39,136 nt of DNA from a virus, in the IMG/VR virus record IMGVR_UViG_3300046002_007228, positions 1 to 39,136 of that record; one strand, given 5' to 3'. The notes under the pieces were generated by a model. That model was not told the origin of the DNA and ran no database searches. It saw nothing but the letters and a program-made list of their open reading frames with translations. Positions 28,009-36,935 of the stretch are shown one piece after another (within the stretch, counting starts at the first letter, position 1; every line of letters begins with the position of its first letter). Both the position numbers and the translations under genes were made by a program.

Positions 28009-28827
28009 TTGGAAAACCAAGAAACCGCATTGCCAGTTGCCGACGCATCGGCAGAGGTGAGCGGCCAGCCTGTTGCTGAGCTGCTCGAAACACAAACAGA
28101 GCAGACGGACGGCCAGCAAGAGGCCGAACCCAAGCCCGAGAAGTCCGAAGCAGAGCGCGAGCGTGCTCGAATGCAGCGCGGCATTGATCGCAAGACGCGA
28201 CAAGCCGCAGAGGCGCGAGCAGAGGCCACACAGCTTCGCCGGGAATTAGATCACTTGCGGCAATCCGCAGGTAGCTCAAATAATGAGCCACAAGACGACG
28301 AACCCGTAACGCTCTCACGCGCAGAGCTTGCCCAGCGAGTCAAAAGCGAAGCTGAAAAGCTCGCACCGACGCTAACGCAGCAGCGCAAAGATGAGGAGCA
28401 CAGGCGCGGGATTGTCGCCACCTTGGAAAAAGACTTAGGCGTAGAGCGTTTTGACGATCTTGCCTTTGATCTTGACAAGGCGCTAGGAGGTCTTGCAGAC
28501 CGTAGCGGTCGGCCAAAGCCGGCTACAGACGCGATCTTCGAGGCAGATGACCCGAGAGCGGTTATCGAGTTCCTGGCAGACGAAGAAAACGAGGCAGACG
28601 CCGAAGCCCTCGCACGCATGACGCCCTCCCAAGCTGGCCGATTCATTGCCCGCCTTGAGGACCGTCTAGCAGCGACAAAGGCCAAGGACAAGCCCAAAGC
28701 AAGCAAAGCAGCCGCACCGATTGAGCCAGTACGAGGCCAAGGCGGCACAACCAATTCCATGCCCGATCCGGCCAACACAAAGGCTTGGATCGACTGGCGA
28801 AACAAACAAGAAAGATCAGGTATCTAA
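28009..28827 (+). CDS. Scaffolding protein, P22 gp8-like
   Basis: 272 aa (P22 gp8 303), TTG start with GGAG five bases upstream. Acidic and highly helical: an N-terminal disordered part (residues 1-45), coiled coil KSEAERERARMQRGIDRKTR, VTLSRAELAQRVKSEAEKLA, and a Lys/Ala-rich C-terminus ending in NTKAWIDWRNKQERSGI, resembling the coat-binding helix-turn-helix of scaffolds. It directs procapsid assembly and exits before DNA packaging. It immediately precedes the coat gene. Confidence 0.85.
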   Translation: MENQETALPVADASAEVSGQPVAELLETQTEQTDGQQEAEPKPEKSEAERERARMQRGIDRKTRQAAEARAEATQLRRELDHLRQSAGSSNNEPQDDEPVTLSRAELAQRVKSEAEKLAPTLTQQRKDEEHRRGIVATLEKDLGVERFDDLAFDLDKALGGLADRSGRPKPATDAIFEADDPRAVIEFLADEENEADAEALARMTPSQAGRFIARLEDRLAATKAKDKPKASKAAAPIEPVRGQGGTTNSMPDPANTKAWIDWRNKQERSGI

Positions 28828-30102
28828 ATGGCTAATAACCACATCACCGCAACGATCATCACGAATGACGTTCTCCGCATCGCTCACAACGCTAGCGCCT
28901 TCTTGGGCAACGTCAACACCGACTATAAAGAGTCGTGGGCTGGCGAGTACAAACCCGGCCAGACGATCAAGGCGCGAGGCCCGGTTCAGTTCACGCACCG
29001 CGACGGCGAAACCGTCAACTTGCAGGATGTGAACGAGCGCTCGACTGACATCACCTTGCAACCATTGCTCGGCCTTGACTTCCCTGTCAACCTGACCGAC
29101 TTGGCGACCAGCGTCGGCAGCAACGGCAAGGTTTCCCAAGAGTTCAGCGACCGCTACATGAAGCCAGCCGGCCTCAAATTGGCGGCGATTTTGGACAGCC
29201 GTATCGCAACCATGATGAAAGATGGCTTTCACCAGATGGTCGGCACCCCTGGCACCCCGCCTGCAACCTTCGCTGACTTGCTGAATGCCCAGGTGCCAAT
29301 GGACCGTATGAGCGTGCCCCGCGACGGTATGCGCATGGCTGCAATTGAGCCTGGCGCGAATGCCTCCATTGTTGCGGGTCTGTCGGGCCTGTTCAACAAC
29401 CAGAGCGTTTTGTCGGAGCAGTACAAAACCGGCATCATCAAGACCGGCGCGGGCCTCGATCTGGCGATGTCGCAGAACGTACCAAGCCACACGGTAGGCC
29501 CATTGGGCGGCACTCCGCTGGTAAACGGTGCGAACCAAGGTGTGACCAATGCCGGCGCGACTGACAACCCGTTTGCTGCAACCACTTCGCTTGTTACCGA
29601 TGGTTGGACCGCTGCGGCTGCCGCTCGTTTGAACAAGGGCGATACCTTCACCATTGCCAACGTGTTCAGCGTCAATCCTGAAACCAAGCAAAGCACGGGC
29701 GTCCTGCAATCGTTCGTCGTGACTGCCGCCGTTTCGTCTGACGCAGGCGGCAATCTGACGGCGGTCATCAGCCCAGGCATCGTGGCGGGTGGCGCTTACC
29801 AAAACGTGACGGCTCGGCCCGCTGATAACGCGGCCATGACGATCACCAGCGGTGCGGCCAATGCGACCTACACGAACAACATCATCTGGCACAAGGATGC
29901 GTTCACGTTCGTTTCGCCGAAACAAGAATTGCCGGGTGGTATGGACATGGCTTCGCAAGCCTCGTTAGCTGATTCGGGCGGCGTCTCGCTGCGGTTCGTG
30001 CGCGGCTATGACATCACGGTCAATCGCTTCATCAGCCGCTTCGACATCCTGTGGGGTGGCGCTGTGACCTTGCCAAACTTTGGCGTTCGTCGCACCAACT
30101 AA
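28828..30102 (+). CDS. Major capsid (coat) protein, P22 gp5 family
   Basis: 424 aa (P22 gp5 430). N-terminus MANNHITATIITNDVLRIAH, then GQTIKARGPVQFTHRDGETV and PLLGLDFPVNLTDLATSV, typical of P22-type coats: the HK97 fold with an inserted I-domain around residues 220-345 (here ATTSLVTDGWTAAAAARLNK and the Thr/Gly-rich strands after it). The C-terminus ends in a strand-rich RGYDITVNRFISRFDILWGG. Builds the T=7 shell. Starts directly after the scaffold stop; followed by a strong terminator. Confidence 0.93.
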   Translation: MANNHITATIITNDVLRIAHNASAFLGNVNTDYKESWAGEYKPGQTIKARGPVQFTHRDGETVNLQDVNERSTDITLQPLLGLDFPVNLTDLATSVGSNGKVSQEFSDRYMKPAGLKLAAILDSRIATMMKDGFHQMVGTPGTPPATFADLLNAQVPMDRMSVPRDGMRMAAIEPGANASIVAGLSGLFNNQSVLSEQYKTGIIKTGAGLDLAMSQNVPSHTVGPLGGTPLVNGANQGVTNAGATDNPFAATTSLVTDGWTAAAAARLNKGDTFTIANVFSVNPETKQSTGVLQSFVVTAAVSSDAGGNLTAVISPGIVAGGAYQNVTARPADNAAMTITSGAANATYTNNIIWHKDAFTFVSPKQELPGGMDMASQASLADSGGVSLRFVRGYDITVNRFISRFDILWGGAVTLPNFGVRRTN

Positions 30103-30108
30103 AACCAA

Positions 30109-30137
30109 GGGGGAGGGCTTCGGCTCTCCCCTGTTTT
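30109..30137 (+). terminator. Intrinsic terminator after the coat gene
   Basis: Ten-pair stem (30109-30118/30123-30132, G-T at two positions) closed by a C(TTCG)G tetraloop, followed by GTTTT. The very stable loop and U-run suggest strong or partial termination, which would keep coat transcripts above downstream neck and ejection transcripts. Confidence 0.8.
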
Positions 30138-30146
30138 GGAGCTTTG

Positions 30147-30365
30147 ATGTATCCACTGAATCTATCCCTCGCCGCTCCTGCTGTCGGCTTTGCCGTGGCG
30201 AATGACGAGGCCGAACATGCAGAGTTGACGGCCCACGGCTATCAGCCTGCTTTGAATGCTGCGCCGCAGGAAACGGAAGACACACACTTGTCTGACGACA
30301 CCACTTCCACACCTGCCGGCGCAGCACCAAAACGCAAGTACACCCGCAAGGAAGCGCAAGAGTGA
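30147..30365 (+). CDS. Small protein after coat, 72 aa
   Basis: MYPLNLSLAAPAVGFAVAND, then an acidic Thr/Glu-rich middle and a basic end PKRKYTRKEAQE. GGAG precedes ATG 30147 by five bases. Its position between coat and the gp4-like gene is where other P22-like phages have no conserved gene. Perhaps a head-associated or head-completion peptide; unknown. Confidence 0.65.
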   Translation: MYPLNLSLAAPAVGFAVANDEAEHAELTAHGYQPALNAAPQETEDTHLSDDTTSTPAGAAPKRKYTRKEAQE

Positions 30366-31027
30366 CAACAGCAAGGCAGATCATTACCGGGGCGCTGACG
30401 TTCCATCTCAACAGGCTCAGCCCTGGCGAGACGCTGAACGACGACGACGCTTCAGTCTGCCTGACTGCTCTAAATCACATCGCGGACGAGTGGAACGGCG
30501 TTAAGTCGTTTTTGTTCCGCGAGATTTTGACGACTAGCGCGGCGATCACCGGCACTACCGGCACGCTCGGCGCGACTTGGGCGGGCCTGGCCCCTGGCGA
30601 TGAGATTCTTGGCGCTACGGTGCGCGATGGTGGCGGCGCAGATCAGCCAATAAACCCCGGCACGCTGGATCAATACGCGGCAATCCCGCTCAAGACAAGC
30701 GCAGGAAGCCCGCTTCAGTATTTCCATGATGGGCTTGAAACGGTCTATTTTTACCCTGCCTGCACGGGTCAGACGGTGACTCTTCGCACCCGTCAAGTGC
30801 TGGCTGATTTTGCGGACCTCGATACAGATTATTCGATGCCAAAGGGCTACAAGTCGGCCCTGTCTGCCTGCCTTGCTGCTGCTGTTGGCGGCGTGATGGT
30901 GGCGCAGGTGTCGCCGGCAGTCTACGCGGCGGCTCGGGCTGCTCGCTTGCGGATTCAAACCCAGGCGGTGAACCCCGGCATCATCGGCGGCGTGAGTCGT
31001 CGCGGCACCATCTTGGACGGCTGGTAA
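30362..31027 (+). CDS. Head-to-tail adaptor, P22 gp4-like
   Basis: 221 aa (P22 gp4 166), GTG start overlapping the previous stop. The N-terminal helical part TTARQIITGALTFHLNRLSP ... ALNHIADEWNGVKSFLF is typical of the gp4/gp6 connector fold; LETVYFYPAC and YSMPKGYKSALSACLAAAVG lie in the later part. It carries a longer central insert than P22 gp4. It completes the portal vertex after DNA packaging. Its stop overlaps the next ATG (TAATG). Confidence 0.8.
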   Translation: MTTARQIITGALTFHLNRLSPGETLNDDDASVCLTALNHIADEWNGVKSFLFREILTTSAAITGTTGTLGATWAGLAPGDEILGATVRDGGGADQPINPGTLDQYAAIPLKTSAGSPLQYFHDGLETVYFYPACTGQTVTLRTRQVLADFADLDTDYSMPKGYKSALSACLAAAVGGVMVAQVSPAVYAAARAARLRIQTQAVNPGIIGGVSRRGTILDGW

Positions 31028-32403
31028 TGACTCAGCGCAGCACAGTCAAAGCCATTGGGCCAAGCTATCAGCTTGCAGACCGCAAGGCGGCTTCGCAGCG
31101 GTCCATCAATCTATTCATGCAGCAGGTAGAGGGCTTGGGCGAGGACCGGCCTTATATCCTGGCAAGCTCTCCAGGCCTGTCTCCTTTGGTCACGCTTGGC
31201 GCAACCATTCGCGGCAGCTACTGCGCGGGAGACCGTTGGTTTGTGGTGGCCGGCAATACGCTCTTCGAGGTGACGACTGCCGGCGCGACGACTGTACGCG
31301 GCACGCTGGCGACTGCTAGCGGCTTTGTGTCGATGAAGCATGGCCGGGATCAGCTTGTAATCGTTGACGGCGCTAACGGCTATGTGCTGCGGCTCAATAC
31401 AAACGCTTTCGCTCCAATCACTTCACCAGGCTGGCGAGGCTCAAATTTCGTGGACGAGCTTGACGGTTACTTCGTCTTCGTTGACCCAGGCACCGATCAA
31501 TTCTATTTGTCGGCCATTGATGACGGCTCGACGCTTGATGGACTCGACTTCAGCAGCGCGGACACGCAGCCAGACAACGTGGTCACGCATCGGGTCCGCA
31601 AGCGAGAGCTTCACCTATTTGGCTCCGGGTCCATCGAGATTTGGGTGAACTCTGGCGATGCTGATTTTCCTTTCGTGCGCTACAACTCGACCCCGATTGA
31701 TGTTGGCCTAGTCGGCCCTCGCGCCGTGGCTGTTGCTGCTGACGGGATAGTGTGGGTTGGTCAGACAGACCGGGGGCGCGGCTATGTGTACGAGCTGCAA
31801 GGCCATCAGCCAGTCAGGATCAGCACGCAGGCGGTCGAAGAGGCGCTAGCCGGTGCAACGCTTGCCGAATGCTCGATGTGGACGTACCACGCGGCGGGCA
31901 ATGAGTTCGTAGGCATCAATGCTCCAGGTATGGCGACGACTTGGGTTTATGACTTCTCGACCCGGCAATGGCATGAGCGCGGCGAGCTGGTTGCCGGCGC
32001 TTGGGCGCCACTGCGGGCCGAGTTCGTGACATTTGTTGGCGCGGCGCACTACGCGGCAGCCGGCGCAAGAATCTACAAGCAAGAGGGCGAGTCAATCGAC
32101 GGCGCTGCATTGGTCCGTGAGCGTACTTGGCCGCACCTGATGGCCCCAAGCTTCGAGCCGGTGAGCTATCGCGGGCTTGAGGTGGCTTGCACCACTGGTA
32201 ACGGCGGCACGATGACGCTAGAGATTAGCAACGACGGCGGGCACGTTTGGGGTGCGCCTTTGCTGCGCTCGCTGGGCGCTATTGGGCAGTATATGCAGCG
32301 GGTGCGGTGGCTCAATCTCGGCTCGGCGCGGGACCGGGTATTCCGGCTGCGCTGCACTGACGCCGTGCCGCTTGCCATCTACGCGGCGACGGTGGACGCA
32401 TGA
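31027..32403 (+). CDS. DNA-stabilisation/tail-hub protein, P22 gp10-like
   Basis: 458 aa (P22 gp10 472). N-terminal AIGPSYQLADRKAASQRSIN and LFMQQVEGLGEDRPYILASS, then repeated beta-strand units like a WD/propeller (WFVVAGNTLFEV, LVIVDGANGYVLRL, GTDQFYLSAIDDGS, IEIWVNSGDADFPFVRYNST). The pattern matches the gp10 family, which closes the packaged head and receives the tailspikes. ATG overlaps the upstream TAA; the stop overlaps the next ATG. Confidence 0.85.
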   Translation: MTQRSTVKAIGPSYQLADRKAASQRSINLFMQQVEGLGEDRPYILASSPGLSPLVTLGATIRGSYCAGDRWFVVAGNTLFEVTTAGATTVRGTLATASGFVSMKHGRDQLVIVDGANGYVLRLNTNAFAPITSPGWRGSNFVDELDGYFVFVDPGTDQFYLSAIDDGSTLDGLDFSSADTQPDNVVTHRVRKRELHLFGSGSIEIWVNSGDADFPFVRYNSTPIDVGLVGPRAVAVAADGIVWVGQTDRGRGYVYELQGHQPVRISTQAVEEALAGATLAECSMWTYHAAGNEFVGINAPGMATTWVYDFSTRQWHERGELVAGAWAPLRAEFVTFVGAAHYAAAGARIYKQEGESIDGAALVRERTWPHLMAPSFEPVSYRGLEVACTTGNGGTMTLEISNDGGHVWGAPLLRSLGAIGQYMQRVRWLNLGSARDRVFRLRCTDAVPLAIYAATVDA

Positions 32404-32771
32404 GCAGCGTAACGCAACCACGCGGCGGCATCCCGATAGCCTCAGTCACGGTGTCGGGTCAGCGCTATGACTGCCTGACAAATGCCGAGTTTGTACGCTT
32501 CTTCGAGACGCTTTTGAGGCGCATCGGCGGCACGGTCGGCATGGACTTTGCCGAGCTTTTGCAATTGGCGCTTGAGCCTGTCAGCCGCGATCCAAGCGCA
32601 CAAGAGGCGCTGCGGGCAGTCGATGAGCTGCGCAACGAATTGGAGTCTGTCCGCGCAACAAGTGCCGGCCTGATGGCTCGCCTTGATGAGCTTCTGAGCC
32701 AAATCGAGGCGCCGCCAAACATTCAGCCGCTCGCAAACCGAATTACACAAATTGAGGACCGTTTGCAATGA
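32400..32771 (+). CDS. Small coiled-coil protein (gene-26 position)
   Basis: 123 aa. N-terminal RGGIPIASVTVSGQRYDCLT, then a helical domain and a C-terminal coiled coil (RAVDELRNELESVRATSAGL, NRITQIEDRLQ). It is in the place of P22 gene 26 (tail needle, a trimeric coiled coil), but is half the length of gp26 (233 aa) and lacks a recognisable tip. Possibly a chaperone or a small plug protein. ATGA overlaps on both sides. Confidence 0.6.
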   Translation: MSSVTQPRGGIPIASVTVSGQRYDCLTNAEFVRFFETLLRRIGGTVGMDFAELLQLALEPVSRDPSAQEALRAVDELRNELESVRATSAGLMARLDELLSQIEAPPNIQPLANRITQIEDRLQ

Positions 32772-33109
32772 CGATTTCTTACAGTTCATTCTTCGCGCCC
32801 ACGGTGCTTGGCCTGGCTGCTGCCACGCTGGCGACCGTGCCGGCGACACCAGCGGCGACCCTGCTACGCGGCGGGCGAGTTCGCCTCACCAATACAACAG
32901 GATCAGCAGCTACAGCCACGCTCTACGCAGTGCCAAGCGGCGGCACGGCTGCGGCTGGCAATGCCTTCTTGAGCGGCAAGAGCATCGCGGCGAATGATTT
33001 TCTGGATGTCGATGTGCCGATCATGCCGGCTGGCGCATTCATTCAAGGGCTGGCGGGCACGGCTACCGCAATCACTGCTCACATGCTGAGCGGGAGTTAC
33101 TTTTCGTGA
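32768..33109 (+). CDS. Small beta-rich virion protein
   Basis: 113 aa. MTISYSSFFAPTVLGLAAAT, then RGGRVRLTNTTGSAATATLY and ANDFLDVDVPIMPAGAFIQG: short strands in a Thr/Ala-rich sequence like small decoration or tail-hub proteins. No catalytic motif. ATG overlaps the previous stop (ATGA); the stop overlaps the next GTG. Confidence 0.6.
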   Translation: MTISYSSFFAPTVLGLAAATLATVPATPAATLLRGGRVRLTNTTGSAATATLYAVPSGGTAAAGNAFLSGKSIAANDFLDVDVPIMPAGAFIQGLAGTATAITAHMLSGSYFS

Positions 33110-33768
33110 GCCTCTGGAGCATTATCGGGACGGTCGGCGGCGCGTTGCTGGGTGGTCCTGCCGGCGCGGCGCTTGGTGCATCACTTGGCGGCGCAATAGA
33201 TACTAGCAAGGCGTCAAAAGATGCGGGCAAACAGCAGCAGGCCGCGACTGATGCGGCTATCGCAGAGCAGCGCCGCCAATACGACACAACGCGGGATGAT
33301 TACGCGCCGTATCGTGCTGCGGGGACTAACGCGCTGACTCAACTGCAAGGGGACATTGACAAGCCGACGACTGCCGCTGATGTGATGAGCGATCCCGGCT
33401 ATCAGTTCGGGCTTGACCAAGGGCAGCAGGCGATTGACCGAAAAGTCGCGGCGATGGGCGGGCGCGTGTCGGGTGCTGCAATCAAGTCGGCGGCCCGCTT
33501 CGGTGTTGGCACTGCAACGGCGGGCTACGGTGCAGCGTATCAGCGCAAACAAGACCGGCTTAACAGGCTAGCGTCTATTGCAGGACTTGGGCAGACCGCA
33601 ACAGCGGGCGGCGCTCTGATGGGGCAGAACACGGCAAACAACGTGAGCGGCGCAATCAGCTCGCAGGGTGACGCAAGCGCAGCCGGCACGATTGCACGCG
33701 GCAACATTTGGGCCAACACCGGCAACCAGTTAGCGGCCATGTATGGGCGCAGTAAGACGGGAGGCTAA
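33106..33768 (+). CDS. Ejection protein, P22 gp7-like
   Basis: 220 aa (P22 gp7 229), GTG start. The N-terminus is a Gly/Ala-rich hydrophobic stretch of about 30 residues (IIGTVGGALLGGPAGAALGA), then helices with a DQGQQAIDRKVAAMGGRVSG motif and TANNVSGAISSQGDASAAGT, characteristic of the gp7/DNA-transfer family. It leaves the virion with DNA and helps form a passage through the envelope. Followed by the gp20- and gp16-like genes, as in P22. Confidence 0.82.
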   Translation: MSLWSIIGTVGGALLGGPAGAALGASLGGAIDTSKASKDAGKQQQAATDAAIAEQRRQYDTTRDDYAPYRAAGTNALTQLQGDIDKPTTAADVMSDPGYQFGLDQGQQAIDRKVAAMGGRVSGAAIKSAARFGVGTATAGYGAAYQRKQDRLNRLASIAGLGQTATAGGALMGQNTANNVSGAISSQGDASAAGTIARGNIWANTGNQLAAMYGRSKTGG

Positions 33769-33770
33769 GC

Positions 33771-35012
33771 ATGGCTAATCCAAACATTTACCAACAGTTT
33801 CTAAGGCCCGTTCGCTCGGTGGCTGACTACAGCGAAGAGCTTGACCGTGGCGAGGCTAACGCGCTGAGCTTGGCTGCGGGCCGGCGCGAAGGTGCCATGC
33901 AAGAGCAGGACATGGCTCAAAAGGTGAGCGACCGCAACGCATTGCAGCGCATCGCCCAGCAGTACGCGGGCAATCAAGACGGCTTGATTGGCGGTCTTGA
34001 AGGCTCGGGAAGTCCCGCATTGATGGCTCAAGCCCAGGCTATGCGCAAGGCTCGGCTTGAAGGTCAAAACACGCAGTCGCAGATTGACGAGCGCGGCGTG
34101 AAGACTGCCGGCGAGAAGCAGAAGAACAGCGAAGCGGCACGCAAGGACGCGGTGCAGCTTGCGGCTTCTTTTGCTACGCCTGATGACGCGATTGCGTCGA
34201 TGAGTGAGGCGGTGCGCGGCGGCAAGATGCCGATGCAGATGGCGACCGCAATGGAGCGCATGATTCGCTCCGATCCGCAATGGCAACTGAAGCTAGTCAT
34301 GGGCGCGAACTCGCCCGAGAAGATGACGGACTTTCTAATGCCGCACTTGCAGACCGTCAACGCGGGCGGTTACTCGGTCAATCAGGCAGTGGACAAGAGG
34401 ACCGGCAAGCCTACCGAGACAGGCCGCACGGAGATCACTCAGAGCGCGGACAACCGGGCGACTGTCGGCGCAAGCATGGCGAACGCGGCGGCAACAAGAG
34501 ACGCGGCCAAAACTACAGCGGACGCCACGCGAGCCGCAGCAAATACCCAGCGCGACCAAGCTACTGAAATGAAGATGGCCGACGACTACCGGGCGCAATC
34601 AAAGGAGTTCGGGCAGTCTGCATCGGCTCACAAGCAGTTGTCAGCGACCCTTGATTCAGCAACAACTTCGCCGGCTGCAACGCTAGCAGCAGCCACCAAG
34701 TTCATGAAGATTCTTGATCCTGGATCAGTTGTGCGCGAATCTGAACTCGGTATGGCCTTGGCTGCGTCCGGCGTGATTGATCGAGCGATGAACTACGTCA
34801 GCACATTGCAGAGCGGGAAGAAGCTGACCAAGCAGCAGGCGGCAGACTTCAAGGACATCAGCAACAAGATGTTCGTCGCGGCCCAACAGGTTCAGCAAAC
34901 CATAGACGCCGACTACAAAGGCAAGGCGAAAGCCTACGGTGTGCGCCCCGAGATGGTCACCCAAGAACTTGGGCAGAACGCCAAGGCCGTTAGCTGGGGA
35001 GACCTCAAATAA
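33771..35012 (+). CDS. Ejection protein, P22 gp20-like
   Basis: 413 aa (P22 gp20 471). Almost wholly helical, Ala/Gln/Lys-rich: YSEELDRGEANALSLAAGRR, SEAARKDAVQLAASFATPDD, an Ala/Thr heptad segment near 230-270, and KQQAADFKDISNKMFVAAQQ near the end. Position between gp7- and gp16-like genes supports the call more than sequence does. Ejected with DNA. The stop shares a base with the next ATG (TAATG). Confidence 0.72.
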   Translation: MANPNIYQQFLRPVRSVADYSEELDRGEANALSLAAGRREGAMQEQDMAQKVSDRNALQRIAQQYAGNQDGLIGGLEGSGSPALMAQAQAMRKARLEGQNTQSQIDERGVKTAGEKQKNSEAARKDAVQLAASFATPDDAIASMSEAVRGGKMPMQMATAMERMIRSDPQWQLKLVMGANSPEKMTDFLMPHLQTVNAGGYSVNQAVDKRTGKPTETGRTEITQSADNRATVGASMANAAATRDAAKTTADATRAAANTQRDQATEMKMADDYRAQSKEFGQSASAHKQLSATLDSATTSPAATLAAATKFMKILDPGSVVRESELGMALAASGVIDRAMNYVSTLQSGKKLTKQQAADFKDISNKMFVAAQQVQQTIDADYKGKAKAYGVRPEMVTQELGQNAKAVSWGDLK

Positions 35013-36805
35013 TGGATGTGCAACTGCCTGACGGCACAATCCTGCGCGATGTTCCTGACGGGACAACAAAGGCGCAGATCGTTCAAAAGCTCAAGGCTAA
35101 CGGTCGGGCGGTTCCTGCCGACTGGCTCTCGCCTGCTACGGATGCGCAAAAGGCCGAGCCTTCGATGCTATCGCAAGCCGGCCAACACATCGGCAACGCT
35201 GCGGCGGGGCTGGTGCGTGGTGCTGGCTCTATCGGCGCAACCATCGTTGCACCTTACGACATCGCCAAGGATGCGCTGGCTGGCAAGGGGCTATCACTTG
35301 AGTCGAATCGCCAGCGCCGAGCTGACATGGACGGCGGGCTTCAAGAGATGGGCGCACAGCCTGGCTCCAAGGTATTCAAGGGGTTCAAACTTGGCGGAGA
35401 GGTGGCCGGCACTCTTGGTGCGGGCGGCGCAATTGCTAATGTGGTCGGGCGGGCTGCTCCGGTTTTCGCTGCGGCAAATCCAAACCTGCTAACCGCTATC
35501 AGTTCGGCAGGTATGGAGGCGGGCGGCGCAACAGGGCTAGCCAATCCGCTCATTCGGGCCGCAGGCGGCGCGATCAATGGCGGCGTGTCTGCTGGCATGG
35601 TGAACCCGGAAGATGCGGTTATGGGTGCGGCAGTTGGCGGCGCTTTGCCGGGAGCGGTGCAGATCGTAGGCAAGGCCAGCAATGCGCTTGGCCGCGTGGT
35701 GCGAGGACCCGCTCAAACTGCCGATGCATCCGCAGCCATCCAGGCGGCACGGGATAGCGGCTATGTGATTCCACCAACGCAGGCAAACCCGACGCTTCTC
35801 AATCGAGTTCTTGAGGGCTTTTCTGGAAAGATCACTACAGCCCAGAATGCAAGCGCCAAGAATCAAGCCGTCACCAACACCAAAGCAGCAACCGCCATCG
35901 GGCTACCTGCTGAAACCAAGATAACACCCGAGGTGCTGGATGGCGTCCGGGCGGAAGCCGGCAAGGCATACAAGGCCGTTTCGGAGTTGGGCACATTTGA
36001 CGCAACTGGAGTGGCGCTACCTGCATCCGTCAATGTAGCGAAGACACCAGCCAATACCCTCATGGGCAAACCTGAATCAGCCTCAGTCGATGCGGGCGAG
36101 GTGGTGAGGGCGTGGCGGCAAGCAAACGCAGACGCAACGGCCTATTTTCGACAGTACGCCCGCGATGCCAACCCTGAAACACTGACCAAGGCAAAGGGAG
36201 CGGCAAGCGAGGCCAAGAATCTTGACGGCTTCATGATGAAGAGCGTAGAGGGTGCACAGAAGGGCGCGCCGGCAAAACTAATCGCAGACCTTGCGTCTGG
36301 CGCAATTGACCAACAATCTTTTCTTCAAAAAGCTCTGGCCTTAACCAAACAGGGCAACCTAGCCGAAGAATTGAAAGCCGCTCGGACGCTGATTGCAAAA
36401 ACGCATAGCGTCGAAGATGCTTTAAACACGGCGACCGGCTCAATCGACGCCAAGAAGCTAGCCAAGCAGCTACAGAAAGGCAAGCCGCTGTCGGGCGATC
36501 TGAAGGAGGCCGCTGAGTTCGCTGGCCGGTTCCCCAAGGCATCGCAGACAGTGGAGCAAATGGGAAGCCTTCCGCAAACAAGCCCGCTTGACTGGAGCCT
36601 AGCTGGCGGGGCATCCATGGCGACGGGGAACCCGCTATTGCTTGCTGCTGCGCTGGCTAGGCCCGCATCGCGTGCCGTCACCCTGTCTCCGCTGGTTCAA
36701 AACAGGCTCGTACAGCGCCCTAACGCATTAAGCGCTCTGGCTATCCCTGATTCCGTCCGTCGCGCTGGTTATCAATCCGCTCTCCTCGCAGGTTCCGACC
36801 GGTGA
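35012..36805 (+). CDS. Ejection protein, P22 gp16-like
   Basis: 597 aa (P22 gp16 609). N-terminus VQLPDGTILRDVPDGTTKAQ, a module seen at the start of many large phage ejection proteins. A long Gly/Ala-rich hydrophobic region (about 55-230) could be membrane-interacting, and the C-terminal half is helical and basic (AKLIADLASGAIDQQSFLQK, LSGDLKEAAEFAGRFPKASQ). The last of the three ejected proteins; in P22 gp16 is needed to get DNA across the inner membrane. Its last 65 bases overlap a possible minus-strand micro-gene. Confidence 0.75.
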   Translation: MDVQLPDGTILRDVPDGTTKAQIVQKLKANGRAVPADWLSPATDAQKAEPSMLSQAGQHIGNAAAGLVRGAGSIGATIVAPYDIAKDALAGKGLSLESNRQRRADMDGGLQEMGAQPGSKVFKGFKLGGEVAGTLGAGGAIANVVGRAAPVFAAANPNLLTAISSAGMEAGGATGLANPLIRAAGGAINGGVSAGMVNPEDAVMGAAVGGALPGAVQIVGKASNALGRVVRGPAQTADASAAIQAARDSGYVIPPTQANPTLLNRVLEGFSGKITTAQNASAKNQAVTNTKAATAIGLPAETKITPEVLDGVRAEAGKAYKAVSELGTFDATGVALPASVNVAKTPANTLMGKPESASVDAGEVVRAWRQANADATAYFRQYARDANPETLTKAKGAASEAKNLDGFMMKSVEGAQKGAPAKLIADLASGAIDQQSFLQKALALTKQGNLAEELKAARTLIAKTHSVEDALNTATGSIDAKKLAKQLQKGKPLSGDLKEAAEFAGRFPKASQTVEQMGSLPQTSPLDWSLAGGASMATGNPLLLAAALARPASRAVTLSPLVQNRLVQRPNALSALAIPDSVRRAGYQSALLAGSDR

Positions 36806-36884
36806 CGCCGGTAAAGAAGCCCCATACGGCGACCAGCAGCAAGAGCGCACCCGCCTTCCATAAAACGAATTCGATGTGACTCAT
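36741..36884 (-). CDS. Possible antisense single-TM micro-protein, 47 aa
   Basis: MSHIEFVLWKAGALLLLVAV, then WGFFTGVTGRNLRGER and a hydrophilic tail. A clear TM helix near residues 8-26. No good ribosome site; it lies downstream of the HNH gene on the same strand and overlaps the end of the gp16-like gene. It might be a small membrane gene picked up with the endonuclease, or chance. The remaining bases of the 36806-36902 gap hold only the orphan tailspike start signal. Confidence 0.35.
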   Translation of the reverse strand: MSHIEFVLWKAGALLLLVAVWGFFTGVTGRNLRGERIDNQRDGRNQG

Positions 36885-36902
36885 CGGTAGGACACCAAAA
36901 CC

Positions 36903-36935
36903 ATGACAGCTTCCCTCTCAGGCGTTTTTAATCAA
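36903..36935 (+). pseudogene. Orphan 5' end of a tailspike gene, cut off by the HNH gene
   Basis: ATG 36903 opens MTASLSGVFNQ, nearly the same as the tailspike start MSASLSGVFNT at 37520. The bases differ at most third positions, so it is not a recent copy but a diverged allele. AGGA ten bases upstream is a fair ribosome site. The frame runs on through the complement of the HNH gene and stops at 37523, overlapping the true tailspike ATG. It is best read as the remnant of the tailspike leader, perhaps still used for translational coupling. Confidence 0.65.

Noticed and set aside
28816-29958. 380-codon open frame antisense to the coat gene
   Set aside because: The coat protein match is certain, and this frame has no ribosome site and an Arg/His-rich composition typical of a shadow.
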